A DNA stretch of 30,726 nt, from contig JAUYMQ010000256.1 of NCBI GenBank assembly GCA_030698575.1, positions 1 through 30,726 on the forward strand, given 5' to 3'. Below, in pieces: positions 14,497 to 22,531 of this stretch (positions are counted from its first letter, which is position 1; every line of letters starts with the position of its first letter). Source of the DNA: Deltaproteobacteria bacterium (lineage in GTDB: Bacteria; JAUYMQ01). A program made the position numbers and the translations under genes. Under the pieces are notes generated by a model, which saw only the letters and a program-made list of their open reading frames with translations, was not told the origin of the DNA and searched no databases.

Positions 14497-15297
14497 ATGC
14501 CGCGAAACCAGGCGGGCTCGGCGTATTCGGCACAGGTTGCTGAGCACTACGATCGGCACGTTTCGGCGTCGGATAAGCTTCCTCCGTACTTCCGACACTG
14601 CGTGGATTATCAAGTCCCACGGGCCCTTGTGGGCCAACCGCTCAACGCTCTCGAACTAGGTTGCGGGAACGGCCGCCTCTCGATTCTACTTGCGAGACAC
14701 TACGGCTTTCGGATGACCGCTGTAGATGTATCCCCAAGGGCCGTCGAGTTGGCCAGGGTGAATGCTGCCCGTCACCGTGCGGTTGTCAGGTTCGTAAACG
14801 CAGACATTCTCGGCGAAGCAACCCTCCCGGAGCAGTACGACCTGATTATCGGGCATTTCATCCTTCACGAGGTGGTCGGGGACGATTTCGAGCGTCTTGC
14901 CCGGTTTCTCGTCGCCCATCTGGCTCCCCAGGGATACTGCTCCTTCCTGGAGAACAGCTACTTTAACCCTGTATTCCGCTGGATCCGTGAGGCCCTGCCG
15001 CCCGACCGGCGAGTCTCACATCCATTCGAATACCCCTTCGACCCGCAGCGGTACGCCGCGCTTAAGAGGCATTTCGCCTTTGTGCGACGCGACGTTCCAA
15101 TAGTCAATCTTGCCGAACGGTTCTACAGGCAGTTCTGGCCATGTTGGGGCCGCTCGCCGTGGTTCTACAAGGGGGCTGTCGGCCTCGACACCTTGCTAAC
15201 GTTCGCGTTGCCACCCCGAGCAAGGAGGTGGGTGAGCTACTTCCAGCTCATCTCTTTCTCGCAGGTGGCTCTTGAGCCACGTCTGGGCCTTAAGTGA
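14497..15297 (+). CDS. Class I SAM-dependent methyltransferase
   Basis: A 266-residue enzyme. Motif I reads ALELGCGNGRLSILLARHYG (GxGxG form), followed by motif II TAVDVSP and motif III VRFVNADIL, then EQYDLIIGHFILHEV. The C-terminal part is rich in aromatic and basic residues (FYRQFWPCWGRSPWFYKG) and may bind membrane or a lipid-linked glycan. It begins with ATG eight bases after the truncated PHP gene and ends the plus-strand run. It presumably methylates the glycan or a lipid carrier; nothing in the sequence fixes the substrate. Confidence 0.82.
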   Translation: MPRNQAGSAYSAQVAEHYDRHVSASDKLPPYFRHCVDYQVPRALVGQPLNALELGCGNGRLSILLARHYGFRMTAVDVSPRAVELARVNAARHRAVVRFVNADILGEATLPEQYDLIIGHFILHEVVGDDFERLARFLVAHLAPQGYCSFLENSYFNPVFRWIREALPPDRRVSHPFEYPFDPQRYAALKRHFAFVRRDVPIVNLAERFYRQFWPCWGRSPWFYKGAVGLDTLLTFALPPRARRWVSYFQLISFSQVALEPRLGLK

Positions 15298-15320
15298 GCA
15301 CGTGGACCACACTTGCGGAG

Positions 15321-16286
15321 CTACTTCCGGAGTAGTGCCGAGAGGCGGGCTACTGAGCTTCCTGCGGTCGCCCCCTGGATCGCCGCTCGATCCCGCAGGA
15401 GTCTCCCGCGCTCTTTCCAAATGAGGCACCAGGCTGCCGCCCAGTTGACGAGACTTCGGGGACGGCGTAGGAGCAAGTAGCCCGGGATCAAGAGCTCCGT
15501 AGCAACTAACGTAGCAATGCGCCTCCAGATCAGCGACATCGGTAGCGTCTTGATGATGGTGGCCAGCCGATTCTTTAAATGGTGCACCTGCGTCGCGTCC
15601 GGCTTCTCATAGAACCGGGACCGTGGTTTGGTCGAGGCGGAGCGCACATGCCACGCGTGCATGTCCGGAACGAAGCGGACTCTCCATCCTGCGAGATTAA
15701 GGCGAAGCATGACGTCAACATCCTCGCCGTAAGTGAAGTACCACGGGTCGAGCACGTAGCCCGCGGTGGCGCGCAGGTCCTCCAGCGCCTTGCGGCGGAA
15801 GACAGGACAACTACCAGACACACCCACGACGTCCATTTCCCGTGTCGTAGGGAGAAGCACTGTCCGGTGGGTCGCGCTGAGGGTATAGCCGCACGCGTCA
15901 ACCACCGACGTTCTCGAGCCGTCTATTAGGAGATACACGGACCCGCCAACCGCACCGAGCGCCGACTCTGCTCTCATGGCGGCTACGGCGCGAGTGCAAT
16001 AGTCCTCAGAAAGGATCAAGTCAGCGTTCTGCCAGAGCACGAACTCTCCGTGCGCCTCGTCCGTGCCAACGTTCATACCGCCCGTGAAGCCGGAGTTGAA
16101 GCCCATCTCAAGGAAACGCGCGTCTGGAAAGCGTCGCTTGAGTTCCTCCAGCGATCCGTCTTTAGAACCATTGTCCACAATGAGCAATTCCACCGACGTG
16201 CCCTTCTGGGCAAGAGCCGAGGCGGCGGCATCCAGCACAACGGCACTGCTGTTCCAATTGAGAAGGACGATCGAGACGTCGATCAC
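15321..16286 (-). CDS. Glycosyltransferase family 2 (rhamnosyltransferase-like)
   Basis: A GT-A inverting glycosyltransferase of 321 residues. It begins VSIVLLNWNSS, followed by LLIVDNGSKDGSLEEL, GFNSGFTGGMNVG and the metal-binding region VLWQNADLILSEDY. It continues with GVSGSCPVFRRKALEDL and the acceptor-site DPWYFTYGEDVDVMLRLNLA. This order matches WbbL-like rhamnosyltransferases, which fits the dTDP-rhamnose genes nearby. The C-terminal hydrophobic helices (LVATELLIPGYLLLRR) likely attach it to the membrane. The start is GTG at 16286, three bases after the flippase stop, so the two genes are co-transcribed. Confidence 0.88.
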   Translation of the reverse strand: MIDVSIVLLNWNSSAVVLDAAASALAQKGTSVELLIVDNGSKDGSLEELKRRFPDARFLEMGFNSGFTGGMNVGTDEAHGEFVLWQNADLILSEDYCTRAVAAMRAESALGAVGGSVYLLIDGSRTSVVDACGYTLSATHRTVLLPTTREMDVVGVSGSCPVFRRKALEDLRATAGYVLDPWYFTYGEDVDVMLRLNLAGWRVRFVPDMHAWHVRSASTKPRSRFYEKPDATQVHHLKNRLATIIKTLPMSLIWRRIATLVATELLIPGYLLLRRPRSLVNWAAAWCLIWKERGRLLRDRAAIQGATAGSSVARLSALLRK

Positions 16287-16289
16287 GAG

Positions 16290-17816
16290 CTAGTCTGCCC
16301 CGCGGACGAGCGCCTTCAGTGCCAGTCGTTCGGGGGCCGAGGCGAATCCGTACATGATGGTGAACGCTACGATCGATCCACCCAGGCCAACGGCGAATCG
16401 TACCGCAATCGGCAGGGCGTTGCCGGCTGGCAGCAAAGCCGCGACGAACACGGTGCCGCCGCAGGCAAGGCCTGAGCGGCCGACAGTCGCAAGTGGGATA
16501 GACACACGAAACAGATGCCAGATTTGTAAGGCGCGGACGCCGTTCAGGAGTACCACAGCACCGGTGTACGCCAATGCAACGCCAAGAAGGCCGAAGTGCC
16601 AGCCCAGGAGGGTTCCGCCGATCGCCGTTAGGCCCAGGGCGACGGCGTTGTTGGCCAGAGCCAGGTAACTCCGACCTGAGAGTGGCAGGAAGTCTTCGGC
16701 GAGCGCAGTCGCCGAGTTCGCCCACTGGCCGACCGCGAGGACGCCCATGAGGGCGGCTCCGCGGACGAATTCTCCACCAAACAGGGCGAGAATCCCGGGC
16801 GCGGCCAGGACCAACCCCACGAGGAACGGCCCGTTGAACCACAGCACCGACGTAACCACCCTGTCATACATCGCCTGCAGAGCATCGTGTTGGTTGGGAT
16901 TCTCGAGAAGTCGGGGGATACGCGGCAGAAACGGTGTCGCGTACGCGAGCTGAATCCACGACGCCAACATCACGACTCGGGTCGCGGCCGCGAGGAGCCC
17001 GGCGTCGCTTGGTGAGCCAACGGACCCTGCTACCGTCAGGGCTCCAAACATCATCGCGGTCTGCAGCGCGGCGGATATCGTCGTGAGGCTGCTGAACGTG
17101 ATCACCTTCAGATGCTCGCCGGGTGCGGCAACGTGAGCTGGAAGCCCTCGGAGCGAGTGTTGCAGGAGAACGATCGTGGTTCCAAGTGAGGCCACCCCTC
17201 CAAGGATGAAAGCCGACATGCCCCACCACCACGGGCCCCCGAGGATGACGGCGGCGCCCAACGTCACAAGTCGCACCAACGGATCGAGCAATGTCACGAC
17301 TAACGCGTAGGCCCCGAAACGATCTTGCCGCTGCAGGCCTGCGCCGAGGGGAAAGAGAAGCGTGGCTGGTGGGACGGCAGCCGCTGCCAGACCGAACGCG
17401 ATCAGCGGCGCCGCGTTCTGCTGCCCCTGTGCGAAGAAGGTGCCCCAGCTGGCGAGGGCCAGGGCAGCCGCGAGGCCTCCCAACAAGGACAGTGTCGTGC
17501 CTCTTACAAGATGATCCTCGTCGTGACCCCGCAACACGACGGTATCACCGGCTGCCCGCCCCAGCATGGTGGCGGTCTGCATGCCAGCCTGGGCTGTGTT
17601 GCAGAGGCCAAAGATGCTCACGCCGTACGCGCGGGCGAGCAGCCACTGGAACGCGAACAGTACGGCAGAGCGAGCCACCGTTATGAGGAACTGGAGCCGG
17701 GCGGTTGAGGCGATCGACGCGCGGGCGCGCTCTTCCAGCGGCAGAGGTGCGGGCACGAACCGAAAAGGTAACCGTGACGTGCCTTGCGGCAATGCCGTCG
17801 GTCGTTGTTTGAGCAC
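16290..17816 (-). CDS. Lipid-linked oligosaccharide flippase (Wzx-like, MOP superfamily)
   Basis: A very hydrophobic protein with roughly twelve to fourteen membrane helices over about 450 residues (for example FLITVARSAVLFAFQWLLAR, LGGLAAALALASW, LAVGQWANSATAL). It would move completed undecaprenyl-linked repeat units across the inner membrane for Wzy. The start is uncertain. I use GTG 17816; a GTG at 17756 is equally possible. The open frame extends to 18002 but overlaps the divergent ATP-sulfurylase-like gene. It forms an operon with the GT2 gene downstream. Confidence 0.87.
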   Translation of the reverse strand: MLKQRPTALPQGTSRLPFRFVPAPLPLEERARASIASTARLQFLITVARSAVLFAFQWLLARAYGVSIFGLCNTAQAGMQTATMLGRAAGDTVVLRGHDEDHLVRGTTLSLLGGLAAALALASWGTFFAQGQQNAAPLIAFGLAAAAVPPATLLFPLGAGLQRQDRFGAYALVVTLLDPLVRLVTLGAAVILGGPWWWGMSAFILGGVASLGTTIVLLQHSLRGLPAHVAAPGEHLKVITFSSLTTISAALQTAMMFGALTVAGSVGSPSDAGLLAAATRVVMLASWIQLAYATPFLPRIPRLLENPNQHDALQAMYDRVVTSVLWFNGPFLVGLVLAAPGILALFGGEFVRGAALMGVLAVGQWANSATALAEDFLPLSGRSYLALANNAVALGLTAIGGTLLGWHFGLLGVALAYTGAVVLLNGVRALQIWHLFRVSIPLATVGRSGLACGGTVFVAALLPAGNALPIAVRFAVGLGGSIVAFTIMYGFASAPERLALKALVRGAD

Positions 17817-17868
17817 GTTGTGGATGGTATCTTGCGGTCCCTGCTGCGAGACTGTCGAGGGAGCTGCG

Positions 17869-19023
17869 TTGATACGACCGCACGGCGGTACGCTAATCGA
17901 TTGCACGGTGACTGCGGCCGCGCGCGCTGAGGTCGAGCGCCTCGCGGACGAAGCGCCACGCCTCCCCGTGGATCGCTTCACTGCCATGGACGCCCTGAAC
18001 ATCGCGATCGGCGCCTATAGTCCGCTGCGCGGCTTCATGGCGGAGGCAGACTACCTGAGCGTTATCCGGCAAAGCGCGCTGGCAGCCGGCTCCACGTGGA
18101 CCGTGCCCGTCCTCCTCCACGTCCCGGCAGGCATGGCGACCAAACTCCGCCCCGACGGCCGACTCACTCTCGTGGACAGCGAAGCACAGCCGTTTGCCCT
18201 CGTACAGGTGGAGTCGGTTTTCGAGGTCGCGAAGCGCGAGTACGCCAAGCTGGTGTTCGGGACCGCCGACCAGAGCCACCCCGGAGTGGATCGTCTCACC
18301 TCACTGCCGAGCACCTGCGTCGGCGGCGCGCTCACACTGCTCCGCGAACCGGAGCTCGAGAACCGACAGTATTTCATCCGCCCGAGCGAGACGCGCAAGC
18401 TGTTCGCCGAAAGAGAATGGAAATCCGTGGCGGCATTCCATACCCGCAACGTTCCCGACCGGGCTCACGAGTACCTCCAAAAGCTGGCGCTTGAGTCTGC
18501 GGACGGGCTATTCGTGCATCCCATCGTCGGCTGGAAGAAAGCGGGCGACTTCTCCCAGCGCGCCCAGTTTGAGACGTACGAGGCGCTGTTCGAGCATTAC
18601 TATCCACGCGACCGGGTGCTGCTCGGTGGCTTCTACTGCCAGGTGCGCTACGCGGGGCCGCGCGAAGCGGTGTTCCACGCCATCGTGCGGCAGAACTTTG
18701 GTTGCTCCCACATCATCATTGGACGCGATCACGCCGGGGTGGGGCGGTTCTACGGTGTGTACGATGCGCATCGTGCGTTCGACGCCGTGAGCGATCTTGA
18801 GATCGTGCCGCTTCGCTTCGCGGGACCGTTCTACTGCCGCCGCTGCGGCGGGATCGTCACCGACCGTACCTGCCCGCACGGCGGCGACGACGTGAGCGAG
18901 ATCTCCGGCACACTCGTGCGCAAGCACGTTGTGAACCGGGAAGCCGTGCCCGAATACCTGCTCCGTCCCGAAGTGTTCGACGTGCTGGAGCGACTGGCCA
19001 CCGAGGAGGCGTTCGTCCGATGA
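17869..19023 (+). CDS. ATP sulfurylase (Sat)-like protein with substituted active-site residues
   Basis: Canonical Sat makes adenylyl sulfate from ATP and sulfate. The 384-residue product has the full architecture: N-terminal IRPHGGTLI, a PUA-like first domain, the catalytic domain with IIIGRDHAGVGRFYG (285-299), and a C-terminal zinc-type FYCRRCGG...TCPH and ISGTLVR. However, the ATP-binding motif usually written QTRNxxHRAHE reads HTRNVPDRAHE here: Gln is His191 and the first His of HxxH is Asp197, while Arg193, Asn194 and His200 remain. Canonical activity is therefore doubtful. The start TTG at 17869 follows GAGGGAG. No APS kinase or sulfotransferase is nearby. It leads a three-gene operon. 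Confidence 0.85.
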   Translation: MIRPHGGTLIDCTVTAAARAEVERLADEAPRLPVDRFTAMDALNIAIGAYSPLRGFMAEADYLSVIRQSALAAGSTWTVPVLLHVPAGMATKLRPDGRLTLVDSEAQPFALVQVESVFEVAKREYAKLVFGTADQSHPGVDRLTSLPSTCVGGALTLLREPELENRQYFIRPSETRKLFAEREWKSVAAFHTRNVPDRAHEYLQKLALESADGLFVHPIVGWKKAGDFSQRAQFETYEALFEHYYPRDRVLLGGFYCQVRYAGPREAVFHAIVRQNFGCSHIIIGRDHAGVGRFYGVYDAHRAFDAVSDLEIVPLRFAGPFYCRRCGGIVTDRTCPHGGDDVSEISGTLVRKHVVNREAVPEYLLRPEVFDVLERLATEEAFVR

Positions 19024-19745
19024 CCGGCGTTCTCTGTACGATCAGTCCTCAGAACGGTCTCGTCCCCGGAGCGGACATGGTCCGCTGGAACGGAGCCTTC
19101 GGGAATCCGATGGAGGTACAGCGCTATTTCGACCGGCTGGCGGTGCCTCGGCTGCTCGATTTGCCGGGCGCCCGTAGTAAGCCACGCACGAGTACCATCA
19201 GCGACGACGAGTGGCTCGAATTCGCGCAGAGCACGGCGTACGAGTACGTGGGGCTCTCCTATGTCAAGTCGGCGGACTGGATCTTTGACGTCAAAGGCCG
19301 CCTACGGGGGAGTCGGACCGGTGTGATCGCCAAGATCGAGACGCGCGAGGCGGTGGACAACATCGAATCGATCGTGGAGGCGAGCGACGGCGTCATGATC
19401 GATCGCGGTGACCTCAGTCGCGCGATTGGCGTGCTCGCCCTCGGCGCGGTCCAAAAGCGTGTGGCCCAGTCGTGTCGGCGAGGGGGGAAAGTGCTGATCG
19501 TTGCGACGGGCGTATTCGCCTCGATGCGGGCAGACGATCAGCCAGGTATCTCAGAGGTAAGCGACGCCTTCAATGCCGTGTTGGACGGCGCGGATTACCT
19601 GATGCTGGCGGAGGAAACGGCGATCGGAAAGCATCCGGAGCTCGTTGTCGCGGCGCTGCGGAAGGTTGTGGACGCCGCGGTTTCCTACCAGGCGCTGACG
19701 ACAGCCGAGCCGGAGGAAGGCGGCCACCTGCGGAGCCTGGCCTAG
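19020..19745 (+). CDS. Minimal pyruvate-kinase-like barrel protein
   Basis: A 241-residue protein matching the central barrel of pyruvate kinase: GVIAKIETREAVDNIESI (Lys105, Glu107), ASDGVMIDRGDL (Asp131), VATGVFASM (Thr163, where the family has ATQMLxSM) and AVLDGADYLMLAEETAIGKHP. The B domain is missing (LLDLPGARSKP joins straight on to the barrel) and the C-terminal regulatory domain is absent. The N-terminal RLNFSHG is replaced by RWNGAFG. It is thus about half the usual length, but internally intact. Its ATG overlaps the Sat-like stop (ATGA), implying coupled production and perhaps a complex. The reaction is unknown. Confidence 0.75.
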   Translation: MTGVLCTISPQNGLVPGADMVRWNGAFGNPMEVQRYFDRLAVPRLLDLPGARSKPRTSTISDDEWLEFAQSTAYEYVGLSYVKSADWIFDVKGRLRGSRTGVIAKIETREAVDNIESIVEASDGVMIDRGDLSRAIGVLALGAVQKRVAQSCRRGGKVLIVATGVFASMRADDQPGISEVSDAFNAVLDGADYLMLAEETAIGKHPELVVAALRKVVDAAVSYQALTTAEPEEGGHLRSLA

Positions 19746-19751
19746 CTGGTC

Positions 19752-20273
19752 GTGCGCCGGATCTTGCGGTGGGTTCGTGGACTCCCCGCGCTGCGGTCGC
19801 TGTGGTTGGTGTGGCTTCGGATCCGCAACGAGGCGCCTAACCGGTGCCCCGTGGAGGTGGAGCCGGGGGTTTTCATCGGAGGGATTTGGACCGCGCGGCG
19901 GTGGCGGGCGCTCAGGGCGGTCGGCGTCAGGAGGGTCCTTGCGCTCACGGCCGAAGCCTGGTCCGATGCGTGGTTCGCCGATGCGGAGACCATCCTTTGG
20001 CTGCCGGTTCCTGACACGGAAGCCCCGTCGGCTGACCAACTGCGTGAAGGGTGCGCGTTTCTGGATGCGGCACGCGCTCAAGGGCAGGCCGTGATAATCG
20101 TTTGCGGTTCGGGGATCGGCCGAGCGCCCACCATGTACCTGGCGTGGGCGTTGCGTCGTGACGCTCAGGACGTCGCTCGTGGGATGGAAATCGTACGCAG
20201 TGCTCGCCCGATCATCGACCTATCACGGGCCCAGCGGGAGGGGTTGAGGTCCTGGCTGACAGCGGGGCGCTAG
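19752..20273 (+). CDS. Dual-specificity/tyrosine phosphatase-like protein
   Basis: A 173-residue protein. The phosphatase P-loop CX5R appears as VCGSGIGRAPT (Cys118, Arg124); the usual His before the Cys is Val117. A candidate general acid lies in PVPDTEAP (Asp88). The family segment VEPGVFIGGIWTARRWRAL precedes. A hydrophobic basic N-terminus (LRSLWLVWLRIR) may contact the membrane. The start GTG at 19752 is six bases after the PK-like stop, completing the operon. It converges with wzy, overlapping by four bases. It could dephosphorylate a protein, lipid or sugar phosphate. Confidence 0.78.
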   Translation: MRRILRWVRGLPALRSLWLVWLRIRNEAPNRCPVEVEPGVFIGGIWTARRWRALRAVGVRRVLALTAEAWSDAWFADAETILWLPVPDTEAPSADQLREGCAFLDAARAQGQAVIIVCGSGIGRAPTMYLAWALRRDAQDVARGMEIVRSARPIIDLSRAQREGLRSWLTAGR

Positions 20274-21592
20274 GAGGAGTGTCGGGCGAGCAGGTGGGAG
20301 GGTCGCGCAGAGATACAGAACGCAACGGTGAAGAACACGCCGCCAATCAGTGAGAACCAAATCGTTCGGCTCGGGTCACCTACCCGCGTGAAGTCGAAGA
20401 TGAAGAAACAGAAGGCCAAGTACAGGGTTGCATCCCCAACTCCCCGGCGGTGCTGGCGCCACTCCCAACCGATTCGTCCAAACCACCCGAGCCCGAAGAA
20501 CCCGAGCACTACCGCGAACGGTCCGCCTGCGGCGTACAGTTCGCCTATCGCCATTGGTGGATAGCCCGTGCGACCGAGCTCCGGTAGATAGCGAGACACG
20601 ATGACCTCGCCCAAGGTAACCGGCTTGTCTGTCCAGATCCGCCTGGGGATAATCATCCAGGGAACGCGGACGAATGTCACCCCGTGGTTGAGTGGCAGTT
20701 CCTGTGGAACGTCTCGCACGACGATCGTGGCGGCGTCGAAGATCTTGAGTTCGCCCGTCGCACTGAACGCAAAGTGCACGGCGGCCTGCGGTTGCCTGAG
20801 AAAGACTTGCACGGCTCGTACGAGACGCTCGGGACCGAGCAACCGAATGAAGTTGTAGGAGAAGAGGAGCGTGCCCAGGGCCAACAAGCCGAATAGCATT
20901 CTAGCCACGCGGATTGGTCGGATCGTGAGGTGATACAGCACAATCGGGTATGCGATGGCGAGGACCAGGAATGAGCGACGCCCAAGTGGAAACAGAGCTA
21001 ATGCGGTTGCGAACGCCGCTACCCAGACCCACGACCGCGTTCGGCCTCTGACGGGGTCCACGAGCAGTAATGCCGTAGGAACCATCAACAGTCGTGCAAG
21101 TTGAAACAGGGGCTGCTTGCCCTGTAGCCGAAAACCGAGTTCGACCTGGTGGCCAAGCGCATAGACCAGGCCCCCTCCTGCGTGGAGCAGCAAGGCCAAC
21201 GCCAATACACCGATGGCGCCCAAGCCGCCGGCGATCCAAATCGCTCGCACGGGATCAGGGTTAGGGAGCGTGAACCGAAGCCGCTGCGCGACTGCTTTCG
21301 CCGATCGTGCGCCGTGACCAGCTACGAAGGCGAGCACTCCTGCGGTTGACAGGGCGACGGTCTCTCCGATGAGCGCTGTCTGGTCGTTGAGCGTGAGCGC
21401 CCCAGACGTGAGTGGGGCACGACCAAACCATAAGAGGTAGGCTGCGCGCGGCAGCACGTAGAGGCCGATGACTCCCAGGCAGATCGGGAGGGGAGCAACG
21501 AGCTCGCCTCTTCGTCGGAGCCAAAACCAGAAGGCACCGAGGATTGTGAGCGCGAGCAAGCCCCAGCTGATCCAGGCGATCGCCTGGGTCAC
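20270..21592 (-). CDS. wzy: O-antigen/exopolysaccharide polymerase (Wzy-like)
   Basis: A 440-residue membrane protein with about ten hydrophobic helices and large periplasmic loops, the layout of Wzy polymerases that join lipid-linked repeat units. Features include ALFPLGRRSFLVLAIAYPIV, a long loop around IWTDKPVTLGEVIVSRYLPE, and AIGELYAAGGPFAVVLGFFG, typical of the oligosaccharide repeat unit polymerase group. I use GTG 21592, which overlaps the wzz stop as GTGA; the open frame to 21703 lies inside wzz. Last gene of the rfbA operon. Wzy proteins are poorly conserved, so the call rests on topology and context. Confidence 0.82.
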   Translation of the reverse strand: MTQAIAWISWGLLALTILGAFWFWLRRRGELVAPLPICLGVIGLYVLPRAAYLLWFGRAPLTSGALTLNDQTALIGETVALSTAGVLAFVAGHGARSAKAVAQRLRFTLPNPDPVRAIWIAGGLGAIGVLALALLLHAGGGLVYALGHQVELGFRLQGKQPLFQLARLLMVPTALLLVDPVRGRTRSWVWVAAFATALALFPLGRRSFLVLAIAYPIVLYHLTIRPIRVARMLFGLLALGTLLFSYNFIRLLGPERLVRAVQVFLRQPQAAVHFAFSATGELKIFDAATIVVRDVPQELPLNHGVTFVRVPWMIIPRRIWTDKPVTLGEVIVSRYLPELGRTGYPPMAIGELYAAGGPFAVVLGFFGLGWFGRIGWEWRQHRRGVGDATLYLAFCFFIFDFTRVGDPSRTIWFSLIGGVFFTVAFCISARPSHLLARHSS

Positions 21593-22527
21593 GACCCGCG
21601 ACCCCGCGGTAGTAATAGAGGAGACAACACATAGATCCAAGCCGCCATAATCGTGAACGCACCGATCCCGGAGAACAGGGCCCAGACCGACGCCCGCGGC
21701 CACACCTTCTTGGGACTCGCTTGCGGCGGCTGAATCAGCGAGATCGACGGCGTGTTCCGCACTTCTCGCAGCTTTGCCGCCTGCGCCTGATTCGTCAGCG
21801 CGAGAAACACATCCTGCCGGATCTGGATCTGGCGCCGCAGGCGCGCATCCTCAAACTGGAGGGCAGGGGAAGACGCGATGCTGCGGTTTGCGCTCAAGAA
21901 GTCGCGATGCTGATTCTCGGCAGCCCGCAGCGCCCCCTGCGCGCTGTCGGCCTGTGCTTCCGCGAACCGACGTTCCGCTGACCCGCCCGAGCGAATGCTA
22001 GCCGTCGTCACGGTGTTCAATGCCTCGAGCACCGCGGCCGTGAGCGCGGCCGCCGTCGCGGGCGAAGGAGCCCGCGTCCGCAAAGTCACGAGATCGGCCT
22101 GGTCATCAGTTCGCACGATGAGCTTGTCCTTCAACCGGCGAATCCCTTTCTCGATGCTCTGCGCGGTCGTGTCGTCGACGTCCAGCAACGCGAGCACGGG
22201 TACCCGTTGACCGTCCGCCTCGAGCGTATCGCTCGCCACCAGACGCAACACCTCGCGCGATTGCGCCACCTGCGCGAAGTAATAGACGTTGTAACCCTTG
22301 GTGCCGGCGCTCACGCCAAATTGGGCGGCGATGGACTGGAGATTGCCCGGCAACGTCGGACTGACATCCTCGGCCGGACTGAAAATCGCCACGCCCTCGT
22401 ACTGCTTGGGCACGACGAAGGTCAGGAGTACCCCAACAACCGCGGCGAGCAGCGGCAGCGCGATCAGCGCACGCCAGCGCCGCATCAGCTCCTGCACGCC
22501 GTCGCGCAGCGGATTCGGATCGTCCAT
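21589..22527 (-). CDS. wzz: Polysaccharide chain-length regulator (Wzz-like)
   Basis: Controls polymer length together with Wzy. The 312-residue protein has the expected topology: a short cytoplasmic start, membrane helix 1 (ALIALPLLAAVVGVLLTFVV), a large periplasmic coiled-coil domain, the proline-rich QPPQASPKKVWPRA, and membrane helix 2 (GIGAFTIMAAWIYVLSPLLL). No tyrosine-kinase domain is fused. ATG 22527 (MDDPNPLRDG) is chosen over the longer frame because it sits four bases after the lhgO stop. Confidence 0.86.
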   Translation of the reverse strand: MDDPNPLRDGVQELMRRWRALIALPLLAAVVGVLLTFVVPKQYEGVAIFSPAEDVSPTLPGNLQSIAAQFGVSAGTKGYNVYYFAQVAQSREVLRLVASDTLEADGQRVPVLALLDVDDTTAQSIEKGIRRLKDKLIVRTDDQADLVTLRTRAPSPATAAALTAAVLEALNTVTTASIRSGGSAERRFAEAQADSAQGALRAAENQHRDFLSANRSIASSPALQFEDARLRRQIQIRQDVFLALTNQAQAAKLREVRNTPSISLIQPPQASPKKVWPRASVWALFSGIGAFTIMAAWIYVLSPLLLPRGRGS

Positions 22528-22531
22528 GGGA

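Noticed and set aside
17817-18002. N-terminal extension of the flippase
   Set aside because: Overlaps the start of the divergent Sat-like gene and is low-complexity, not membrane-like.
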